From Gerris lacustris (Eukaryota > Arthropoda > Insecta > Hemiptera > Gerridae): a DNA stretch of 64,000 nt. The stretch lies in NCBI GenBank assembly GCA_951217055.1, contig OX578284.1:49148177-49212176 (forward strand), in the 5' to 3' direction. The notes under the pieces were generated by a model that saw nothing but the letters and a program-made list of their open reading frames with translations, did no database searches and had not been told where the DNA came from. Shown piece after piece: positions 11,635-20,269 of the stretch; within the stretch, counting starts at the first letter, position 1, and each line of letters starts with the position of its first letter. Made by a program: the position numbers and the translations under genes.

Positions 11635-12292
11635 TGTGTGCTAGTCAGCACACAGCGAGGGTCCGTAGGCAACACTGTATTGTTTAAGTGGTAACTATTA
11701 ATGGTGTTTTTTAAAATGCTAAAAAGCCTACTTTGAACTATTCTATGGGTCTGATATTCTCAAAACACATAAACAAACTTCTGATAAAGTATTTTTGGCC
11801 ACTTAATCGGACCACAAACATAAAAATACATCTAAAAGAGCAAAATTATAAAAAAAACGTATTTTGTCAATAAAATACTTTTTTTTTCGAAATTTCTAAA
11901 AAGTGGTTCATATCTTTACTTTTGGTCGAAGAATGTTCAGGAATTATTTTAGATTTTTTACACTTTACATAACGAGATGGGGGGGGGGGGGGGAGACACT
12001 TTTCATACTCACCTACGCTCGCCCAATCAAAGCTTACAACCAAAACTTATATATTTTTGTAATCAGCTCGACGTACCCTTTCATATGATATCCCACACGG
12101 TGTCCAAAAAAAAAAAATATATATATATTTAAGTCGCTATATTTTTAAAATGTGTGGGTAGGTACTATAAACGCATATATGCCAAATTTCAATGCAATCG
12201 GACGAAAGATGTAGCCATAAGAGCAGGCGACAGACGGACAGAAAGACACACGCAGGAAAATATAAGGGTCCTTGGTTTTGCCTATGGAGCCT
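11635..12292 (+). mobile_element. Family B MITE, copy 1
   Basis: It opens with an 8-bp perfect hairpin (TGTGTGCT/AGCACACA, 11635-11654), followed by GGGTCCGTAGGC at 11659. It closes with a near-complementary GCCTATGGAGCC at 12281-12292. The body matches 51570-52042 (plus) and 62165-62881 (minus), including a block 'tttactttggtcgaag..tgtc/tcaggaatt', a homopolymer G15 at 11979-11993, a TCATATGATA block and a GACAGACGGACAGA tract at 12228-12243. No coding capacity. Target duplication unclear. Confidence 0.75.
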
Positions 12293-12427
12293 AATTAAAA
12301 TTATCTTTCTATAGACAGATTATGTTTAAAATATGCAGACTTTAAATCAGAAAAGCAGATTTAGAACGTACAAGATGGGGACTGGGAAGACCCTTGCCAA
12401 TAAATAAATTGTTACAAATAAAAATAC

Positions 12428-13024
12428 ACTGCCAATTAGATTGACACATAGCTTCCTCGCGTCCTATCGCTTATTCTTTAATGATTTTAAGCTTTTAAAA
12501 TCAATTAATGTCTAATTTATTTAATGTTCCCCCGAATAAAGCCTTGTCGCCTGGTCTCGAAGTCCCTAGGCTCGCCGTGCTATTGAAGAGATAGGTCAAA
12601 TAGAGAGGTTGGGGATCCAAACCACCTCCTATTTCCCTCGACTATCTCCCTCCCCGCGTTCTCTCCATTATAAGAACTATTAATAGTTTTAGCGAGCTTT
12701 AAAGCAGTGTCGCTTACGCGAGCGTTGCGCGCGAACGCTTGGGCGGATAACGTTGTCCAACGAACTCTTCCTGGAGTTAGGTAAAATGAACATATCTACC
12801 AAATTTCATAAAAATCGGTCCACTTTTACTCAAGTTAGCGTCACACGTTTCAGGATTCGCGGACACACAGACCAACAGACAGACAGATAGGCACAAGACC
12901 AAAATGTCCCTGATGTCTGAAACGAATTTCTGTCTTGGAATTTTTAAAATCGGAGACATACAATTTTTTCGTTCTCAAAAGTGATCACAATGCTTCCGTT
13001 ACCTTGGGTAAGCTTGGAAGCAAT
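12428..13024 (+). mobile_element. Family A repeat, copy with alternative interior
   Basis: The left end carries the family phrase ACTGCCAATTAGATTGACAC and 'tcctcgcgtcctatc'. The right end is the hairpin GCTTCCGTTACC...GGAAGC (12991-13021). The interior is not the one in the copies at 39803 and 59993. It carries a block with GCGAGCGTTGCGCG at 12718-12731 that recurs at 48790 and 50285, plus an ACAGACAGACAGATAG tract at 12872-12888. The overlapping 60- and 72-codon frames here arise from the repeat and are not genes. Confidence 0.7.
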
Positions 13025-14103
13025 AAAGAAAGACATTTTGTTTTGATAAAATTGAGTTTATTTTATAGAGTCGACTTTCAACCCCAAGAGCTAATATTTA
13101 GTGTCGATGAAAGAGGAACACAAACATGTGTAAAAAAGAAACATATAGTTTAGGTATTGAGACACAGGTGTAAATCTAAATAAACAATTTTTATATTGCA
13201 TTCAAGTTGTGAAAATAGTTGATTGTTTCTATCTTAGACTCTTCTGAGAAATCCTCAATTACGTTGGAAAAGCCAAGAGAATAAGTCGAGATAAAATGTG
13301 GCAACCGGTTACTGCTGTCAGATTCCACTTAAGGTTTTGTTCCATGTTTTGGAGGTAGCATTGCAGGCAGCCTTGTGTTTAAGTTTAAATTCCTTATACT
13401 GTTAGATTTAGTTGGAGAAAAAAAGAGCCTGGGAAGACTAAAATTTCTGTCTTCTAAGTCAAAATGTAAAGGAAAATAAAATACTCATTTTATCCATTTC
13501 ATGGTGAAAACATTGAATCATGGATAATCTTTTGGGGATTGAATCCACATATCGACATTTCAATGCTTTTCCATGATTAACGATGTTTAATGATTAAAAT
13601 AATTAAACATTTGTCTAATTGATATAGTAGATGGATCTTAAGGTGTGAAATTATTAAACATTGATCTATTTTAATTACCATTTGGTCCGCTAGGAGCTCT
13701 GATATCATTTTATATAAAATGTATAACTTCTAAATACAGAACTAAAATGAATACAAGTGAAAACCGATCTACCTCCTTTCATATTATAACTTCCTGGCAC
13801 GATATTTAAGAGCGTCTCATTTAGCATGTCATTTATTAAAACATCAGCGCGACTATCGTCAAAATATTGTACTATAAATTAAAACCTATTGACCTCCTAT
13901 CATATTCTAACTTCCTTCCACGACATTTAAACATTTTTTATTTATTTATTCTTCTTTACACCAGAGAAAACATATCCATGTTAAATATAATGATCTAAAA
14001 CTGCAATTTGACTACTATAACAACTATGACAAAACTTAGGGATTCACAAAATCCCTAACGTGGTCTCCTCTATACGATCTAGATTTATCACTAATATTAA
14101 TAT
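13025..14103. other. No gene; two diverged about 52-bp direct repeats
   Basis: A block containing 'cctcctttcatattataacttcct' at about 13762-13812 recurs at about 13880-13930 with roughly 80% identity. Nothing else stands out. Confidence 0.45.
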
Positions 14104-14160
14104 GTGAATAGTTGGCTGGAGGGTTTATTTGGAATGGAAGTCCTTCGAGCGATATATATT

Positions 14161-14690
14161 TTGGAACGAAGTTCCTTGTGGCACGTTCTGGAGCCCGGGA
14201 TTGAATCCAAAAAAAACGACCAAAATCACCGTCACAAAATCGCCGTCACGCAAAAACAGTCACGTAATCTACCGATAACGATAACTTGAGTAAAAGATCA
14301 CCGAGTTAGTTGAAATTTGGTACACGTGTTCATTTTACCAATGCACAGGCATACGGGTAGGTAGAAAATAGTCCTATTTTAATCCAACATTCTTTAACAA
14401 ACATACTCTTTAACTATAAACTTTTTTCTTATATTCAATATATATTAATAGTAAGACGCTTGGTTTAATGATACAAATAATGATTTTCTTTTAATTTTGC
14501 CTTAACTCTGCTAGGTACAAATAGTTCGTTACTTTTAATTTTGTCTCTTTTCTAACTCCACCATGTATAAGTAGTTAGCAATGTATACGTACTTAGCAGT
14601 GTGATTTTATAATTTATATTTAATGAAAAATGTAAGGAAGTTCGTTCCTACCGGGTGTCCCGTGACACCACACGTATTTTTTTTATTTCA
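14161..14690 (+). mobile_element. Family C repeat, copy 1 (internally shortened)
   Basis: It begins TTGGAACGAAGTTCCTTGTG and ends near 'gaagttcgttcctaccgggtgtcccgtg', close to the start and end of the fuller copy at 48588-49495. Compared with that copy, the middle (the block with GCGCAACGCTCGCG) is missing, so this is a deletion derivative. It shares the phrase 'gttactttt aattttgtctcttttctaactccaccatgtata' (split here for length) with the copies at 46.1 and 49.3 kb. Confidence 0.65.
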
Positions 14691-15290
14691 TTAGAGGTTT
14701 CGCCCAGGGAACCTGAGCTTCTTTAGTGATCTACAAATTAATATTTTCACATGTAGTAGTTTCACATGAGTAGTAGTATTTTCACATGAAAAAAACACAT
14801 TTGCAACATCTGAATTTCAACCATATTTGAATTAAAAAGGAAAAACATTGTAAAAAATGTATAATACGTTTTACCAGAAATTTTAAAAATGATGTCCGCT
14901 CAAACAAAATAGTAGTCAAAGCAAAATTGTACAACAAAATGTAGTATTTATTTAAATAAAATAAATCAATTAAAGATACAGGCTATCTTATACAGTTAAA
15001 TAATGAAACAGGAAATATAACTACAAGGATTGTAGTTGACATAGTGTCCTTGTGGGTGTGATGTGAATGAGTGAGATGTGGCAAACCAGGTAGGATAAAT
15101 AGGTAAGTAGAGGGTTGTGATTTTGTTTGAGTGGACATAATTTTTAAAATTGTTGGTAATACTTTTTGTACATTTTTACTATGTTTTTCCTTTGTAATTC
15201 AAAAAGTTCTTTTTCCCTTAATATTCGTGTAAAAAAAAAAATTTATAAATCACTGAAGAAGCTCAGGTTCCCTGGGCGAAAGCTCTGATA
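14689..15290. mobile_element. MITE with about 42-bp terminal inverted repeats
   Basis: The left terminus reads 'cattagaggtttcgcccagg...' and the right terminus is its complement with about five differences ('...ccctgggcgaaagctctgat'). The 600-bp interior is AT-rich with no frame. It abuts the family C copy on the left, and a T-rich/A-rich extension continues the symmetry beyond both ends. Confidence 0.7.
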
Positions 15291-15320
15291 AAATAAAATT
15301 AAAAAAAAAAAAATAAATAA

Positions 15321-15323
<3 letters not shown>

Positions 15324-15405
<82 letters not shown>
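15324..15405. repeat. (AT)n microsatellite, about 82 bp
   Basis: Uninterrupted alternating AT. The translated Tyr-Ile repeat in this region comes from the microsatellite and is not a gene. Confidence 0.97.
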
Positions 15406-15407
<2 letters not shown>

Positions 15408-15475
15408 TGATAGAGTGTACTCGAAGGACTTTAATTCCAAATAAACCCACCAGCATACTATGAGATTCTACAACT

Positions 15476-16740
15476 CCAAAAATTAAATTTCTTTTATTAA
15501 TATGTGAAGTAAGTAAATATTTAACATTTAGACCACTCAAAAATCCTTTGAATATTTATTCCAATCACACAAAATCTCGGTGAAACAATAAACTTTTTGT
15601 CACATCGACCTCAGTATAATGGTAATACAAATTATTATGAGTAGGTCTGAGAATTAACTACATACATTTTGCGTTCTCTTTAATAATAGGATACACGTTT
15701 TGAGTAATAATAAAGTTAGAAGTATAAATCGAAGTTGTTACCTTATGGTTTCGTGCTGGTTTCATTTGTTATCGTATAAGAAAGCAAATAATAAAATGAT
15801 AAAAGTCACGCCACTGCTAATACTCTGCAATCAACAGGTATGGACTTGGGGCAAAAAACATTTTCAAGCTCTTTTTTTAACACGAATTCATCTCACGGAA
15901 GGAGCACAAATAACTTTTAGCAATTGAATAATAACGTTTACTTTCTTCTTATCCGTTTCATATCGCGTTTTTATGCTTTTTGATTTCAAAACCCAAACCA
16001 TTCCTAAAAAAAAGGTAGTGACGCCCTTTTTTTATCTATTATCAAAGGGAAATGAATGATAATAAGGGAAAAAATATTAGAATAATTACCACTATTATCT
16101 AAAATTACAATTTCATAGATAAAATATCACAATTTTATTTATGATTTTAAATAAAAGAAACAAAAAAAGGAAGAAAAATAATAATCATTTTCTAAGATTC
16201 AAAGAACACAAAATAAACCATTATCGAAAGAAGAAAAAGTTGATCTTTTTATAGTGGCATGAAAACCAATTTGTAATATTAATAATAGTTATAGATCAAC
16301 TTTTTCACAAATTTCTTTTATTACCCACATTATTATGATTAAAAAAAAATTGTAATCAGAAAATACTTGATTCTTTTGCCTATTGGAAGTATCTGACTTA
16401 ATGTGTTCAGCAAATGGCTTTACACCATAAACATGTAACTTCAAAAAGTTTTTTCGTCATTTACTTAAGTAATTATTTGTTAGAGGTATACTAAGTTGCA
16501 TGTCTATAAATTTAATATTGTAATAGTGACCTTAGGTAATAAATAGACATGATCCAATGTCCTAAAACATCAAGGAATAATTTTTTAGGCAATTAACGTG
16601 GTAAAAATTAGTATTTACAAATTCATTATTGTCGATATTTTTACATTTGTGTATTAACTATATTACTGTTGGTACGAGAATTCAATTTAAAACTTTTTAG
16701 CTGTTTGTTTTATGTCTGGATCAACACTTAGGTTATTACA
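15476..16740. other. No gene; one widely spaced 13-bp inverted repeat
   Basis: GAAAAAGTTGATC at 16233-16245 is complementary to 16294-16306, giving a potential hairpin with a 48-base loop. A 75-codon frame (15700-15927) lacks motifs and is likely chance. Confidence 0.4.
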
Positions 16741-16850
16741 TATTATTGGACCGAGAGATCGGGCACTTAACACATCTGACCGATGTGGACAGCAGTACAT
16801 ATCATTCGTTTCTAGAATGCGATCCATTGTTCCAGATACATTAGTGTTTA
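16741..16850 (+). pseudogene. Possible LINE C-terminal relic
   Basis: One frame reads GHLTHLTDVDSSTYHSFLEC followed by DPLFQI. It loosely resembles the '..H.L.ECP.L' zinc-binding segment at the end of several non-LTR retrotransposon proteins. Only this short stretch supports the idea; chance similarity is possible. Confidence 0.25.
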
Positions 16851-17194
16851 GACATACTTTCAGATGAATGCGAATACGCTAACTGCTTCGTTCCGCCAAA
16901 CCAAGTCTGTATGTGCAGAACGAAGAACTTTAATTATTGGACTGTATATCTGTGGATATGGAGTTTAGAATCATTGGACAGAAAACAAAAAGGAAAAAAG
17001 ATATCTACAAGCCTTATGACTCAAGCATAAGTAAAAGAAGATCAAACCTCTGGGATGAAAAAGAAATGTGTGTCCTGAGGTAGACGTTACCTTGGATTTA
17101 ATTCTAGTTTTGGGATGATACTTGTCGGATAAGAGGATTTTAATTCAAATGCAGATTTTGGCAGGAAGGTTCGGCAAATGTTTAAAATAATTAT

Positions 17195-17640
17195 AGATAG
17201 TCAAGAAGGTAGCGTGCAGAAAAGGCTTGCATTTGGTGCCTTTTAAGAGTATGTGATCGGCATTTGAAAAAAAAACCGGTGGATAGCACCCATGTCCTAC
17301 TCATTTCTGTGGACCAAGAGATTTTCATGATCCTGAGTACAAAATTTGTTAGTAGACCTAAATTCAAGTTTATGTTAATTTGTCACTTGACAAGTTAGTT
17401 ATTCAAATATTACTCCTAATTAAAGAGGTCATATATCAAGTGACAAACTTAAATTTTTGTTACCTAAGTAATTTTGTACTCAAGCTATGTCCAATTGCCA
17501 AACTATCCCCCGCAGACGAACTTATTCTACTGATTACATATTCTTAATAGACCCCAAAAGATTTACTTATACACAAAATTCTAGCTTGATGTTAGTCAGA
17601 CTCTTTTTAGCACACACTCCTGGACTATGAAAACTTTAAG
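17195..17640. mobile_element. Family D foldback, decayed copy 2
   Basis: Segments match the element at 9806-10391, including 'gcgtgcagaaaagg', 'gagtacaaaatttgttagtagacc', 'cccgcagacgaacttattctac' and 'ttctagcttgatgttagtcagac'. The two arms have diverged and lost blocks unequally. This gives an independent view of the family's extent and supports its being dispersed, not a one-off palindrome. Confidence 0.75.
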
Positions 17641-18754
17641 AGAGATTAAGGTCTGAGTGGAGGGTAAAATGTGATACGTAAAAGTAAACTTTACTACACA
17701 TTCACGATTGCAATGTAGCGAATAGATGCTTTTTGGACTATCCAATAGTCCACAGTAATATTTGCAAGGATATACGATAATTCATTTATGTGATGGATGT
17801 AGATATTAATAAGCAAACAGTAAATAATTAATAAGTTCCTATTAATCTGAAAAGTGAAGGCCAAATCATTTTCTTAACCAACATATTTATTAATTCACAT
17901 ATTTTTTATTCTTTCATAAAGATTAAAAATTTGAAAACATTATTTAAATAAGAAAATGGTAAAATACCTAAACTTTATATTTTTTAATTCTTCAGACTTC
18001 TTTTGAAACAAGGTTAAAATGAAATGTTTCAAGTCATTTACAATTCTTCGTTGAAAGAAGTAATTTTAGATATTTCGGGGGTTTTGGGGTGGAAGTCTTC
18101 TAAAGAAAAGGGGGGGGGGGGGGGGGGGACACGAGTGAAACGAAGCGGAACTAATTTGCATGATTCTAAGCATTGGCAAAGTCTGAGCCCTCAAAGTAAT
18201 TAAGACCTTCCTTTTCTCAACATCCTCATTCCACATGCATTTCCAACCAACAATTTCTATACTTGGTGTTATTAAGTGTTTTAACAAAAAGAGACATTTA
18301 AATAAAAGTTATTTTTTATTGCAAAGATTACATTATTTTTTTTTAATCTTAATAACAGGTGCATTATTAAAATATTTAAATAATGTAAACAAGAGTTAAA
18401 ATTGATAAGGGATTAAAACGAGCTTTAGACTTGACTAATCTAAGAATAATGGATGCTTTGCTTTCAATTATAAACCAGTTACGATGCTGGAGTAGATGAG
18501 AAACTAGAGAAATAAAATTTGAAGAAACAACAATTAACTTGGGACGTTTTTCTTCCACTTGGGGGGTTAGAAAAAAATCCACCACCCTAAAATGATTTCT
18601 GACCATGCCGTAACGTTGCAAATAAATTATATTAACACTGGTTTTTAACAATTCTTTAATACTGGTTATATTTTCTCTTAATAATTTTAGTTATACAAGC
18701 AATTATGAAGAATAGTTATTTTATTTTTTACATCTAGGAGGCAACGAAGCATTG
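17641..18754. other. No gene; G19 homopolymer
   Basis: A run of 19 G at 18110-18128 is followed by 'acacgag', close to the context of the poly-G tract inside family B, so this could be a scrap of that family. The 73- and 91-codon minus-strand frames show no recognisable domain. Confidence 0.4.
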
Positions 18755-19108
18755 TGAAGTGAAACTTTATTTAGGTGCGGTAGATATAATTGGCTTAGGT
18801 TAAACGAAATTGCATATAACGAAGATCGTGATTCGACACTCGTCTAAGATTTAAACACACGTTTAGACACTCGTGAAAGATTTAAATGTAAAAAATGTTC
18901 ACTCAGACGAGACTCGATCCACCAACCTCTTTTACTGTAGGCACAAGTGCTAACCATTGTACCACGGAGGTAGATTTTTTTTCAATGCACAAATTTGTTG
19001 GATAAGCGTAATATTATATACATTATAATAATATGTAATATATTACAAATGTTGTTTTCACGGTTTTTCTTTATTATTCACTAAAATTCTATGAAAATAT
19101 TTTATTTT
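18755..19108 (-). mobile_element. Family F: tRNA-derived SINE-like repeat, copy 1
   Basis: On the minus strand, 18972 to 18905 reads like a tRNA. An A-box-like GTGGTACAATGGTTAGC lies at about 18963-18946 and a B-box-like GGTGGATCGAGTC at about 18922-18908, at usual tRNA spacing. The repeat body extends to both sides and matches 34057-34483. No cloverleaf survives well enough to call a functional tRNA. The A-rich/T-rich right end and target duplications are not defined. Confidence 0.6.
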
Positions 19109-19140
19109 TCAATTTAATTCCTCATACTCATTTCATAAAA

Positions 19141-19232
19141 AAAAAAAAAAAAAGTATGATGTTTGTATATAAGTCTATATGTGTGTATATGTATGTGTGT
19201 ATGCATGTGTGTGTGTTTGTATGTGTATGTAT
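19141..19232. repeat. Poly-A then TG/TA-rich simple repeat, site of copia insertion
   Basis: An A-run to 19153 is followed by irregular TATG/TGTG repeats up to 19232. The copia element was inserted at the right edge of this tract, and the similar TGTATGTATATAATATG resumes at 23659 on the other side. Confidence 0.85.
19228..19232. other. Target-site duplication (left), TGTAT
   Basis: Five bases flanking the 3' LTR match 23659-23663 beyond the 5' LTR. Five bases is usual for copia integrases. The TG/TA-rich site makes a chance match easier, but the LTR edges are fixed independently by comparing the two LTRs. Confidence 0.85.
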
Positions 19233-19389
19233 TATTAACACTGTATATTCAAGAACAACTGATTTAATGAATGTTTTAAATACAACTGTACATAAGGATG
19301 AATTATTTCTTCCTTATATACTAAAATTTGGCAGGTCACTTGTATAACTTGACTTCACCTGTCTACCTTATTATTTTTGTTTTTCAACA
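19233..19389 (-). repeat. Copia 3' LTR, 157 bp
   Basis: Identical to 23502-23658. In element orientation it begins TGTTG and ends TGTTAATA, so its terminal dinucleotides are TG...TA, not the usual TG...CA. The last codons and the stop of pol (19371-19389) lie inside it. Confidence 0.95.
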
Positions 19390-20264
19390 CTCCCTCCAAG
19401 GTTGACTAGGGTGAGAAGTCTGTGTTGTGATGCTGGAAGTGGTTTCGTCAGTAAATCAGCCTTCTGCTGTTTCCCAGATATATGTTCAATCTTGAATTCA
19501 CCTTCTTGAACCTTCTCTCTAACATAGTGATATCGGACATCTACATGTTTGGTAAGTTTGTGAAATGACGGGTTCTTTGCCAGTTTCACCGCTCCCATGT
19601 TGTCTACCCACAGAGTTGGAGTATCGTCTTCACCAGCTATATCTTTGAGAAGTCTTCTCAACCACACTACTTCCTTGGCAGCTTCACTAGCAGCAATGTA
19701 CTCCGCTTCAGTTGTAGACTGTGACACTGACCTTTGCTTTCTACTTGACCAGGTAATAGCTGCGCCCCCATGCTTGCACAACACTCCTGATATTGACTTC
19801 CTTGTCTCAGGATCTGCTGCGAAATCTGCATCTGCATACGCTTCTAGTTTACCTTCGCCATTGTAGAAGAGACCATAGTTGATTGTGCCCTTAAGGTATC
19901 GGAAGATACGCTTTGCACCTTGCCAATGCCTTTTCTTTGGCTTCTGCATAAACTGAGCTAGGTGATTCACAGCGAAAGAAATGTCTGGCCTAGTAGCTAC
20001 TGCCAGGTACATTAAACACCCTATGACTTCCCTGTAAGGTATATCTTGACCAGCTGATTCTTCTTCCTCACTTGAACCACTTTCGGTGATGAACCCTACT
20101 TCCATAGGTGTGCTTACAGGATTAGCTTCAGACATATTGAATCTTTTCAAAAGTTTTTCTGTGTAGCGCTTTTGGCTTAGTCGAATACCTTGAACTGTTT
20201 GTTCCACCTCCATACCTAGATACAATTTTACTGGACCAGCAGTTATCTGAAACTCTTTCTTCAA
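19371..20264 (-). CDS. Copia pol, C-terminal frame (RT thumb/connection, RNase H)
   Basis: 297 codons, displaced by -1 relative to the upstream frame. In the parent element it continues gag-pol; the Met at 20264 is internal to that protein and is not a natural start. Content: LGMEVEQ and QKRYTEKLL of the RT thumb, TRPDISFAVNHLAQFM and a connection region, then copia RNase H with YADADFA (D145), QSTTEAEYIA (E186), LWVDNMGA (D221) and the late KADLLTKPL motif. The coding sequence runs through the polypurine tract and stops inside the 3' LTR. The two frames meet where the minus strand changes frame near 20264-20285. No slippery heptamer is visible, and the junction falls inside a domain, so a one-base deletion is more likely than programmed frameshifting. 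A sequencing error is also possible. Confidence 0.93.
   Translation of the reverse strand: MKKEFQITAGPVKLYLGMEVEQTVQGIRLSQKRYTEKLLKRFNMSEANPVSTPMEVGFITESGSSEEEESAGQDIPYREVIGCLMYLAVATRPDISFAVNHLAQFMQKPKKRHWQGAKRIFRYLKGTINYGLFYNGEGKLEAYADADFAADPETRKSISGVLCKHGGAAITWSSRKQRSVSQSTTEAEYIAASEAAKEVVWLRRLLKDIAGEDDTPTLWVDNMGAVKLAKNPSFHKLTKHVDVRYHYVREKVQEGEFKIEHISGKQQKADLLTKPLPASQHRLLTLVNLGGSVEKQK
19390..19399 (-). other. Polypurine tract
   Basis: TTGGAGGGAG on the minus strand ends at the first base of the 3' LTR, the expected position for plus-strand priming. It is also translated: pol reads through it. Confidence 0.8.
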
Positions 20265-20269
20265 TTTTT

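Larger units (their letters stand above)
14104..15475. mobile_element. Outer inverted-repeat element with nested insertions
   Basis: The segment 14104-14160 (with 'gagggtttatttggaat' and 'aagtccttcgag') reappears inverted at about 15405-15470, defining an outer element of about 1.37 kb. Between its ends lie, in order, a family C copy (14161-14690), a second inverted-repeat element (14689-15290) and a long (AT)n tract. The order implies at least two later insertions into an older element. The opposing 61- and 96-codon frames share the peptide GLFG because both read through the outer inverted repeat. Confidence 0.65.

Noticed and set aside
15250..15540. Frames with long Tyr-Ile runs (also 46714-46899 and 59610-59855)
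   Set aside because: These are direct translations of (AT)n microsatellites.
17641..18754. Fourth family B copy around the G19 tract
   Set aside because: Only about 10 bases next to the tract match. The diagnostic blocks on either side are absent.
18905..18972. Functional tRNA gene (also considered at 31287, 34300, 36512 and 52501)
   Set aside because: A and B boxes are recognisable, but acceptor and anticodon stems do not pair well and the sequences sit in dispersed repeats. They are SINE heads or fragments.
19597..19866. Plus-strand frames within the copia element (also 20670-20981 and 21837-22100)
   Set aside because: They are antisense to a well-supported pol gene and have no domain of their own.
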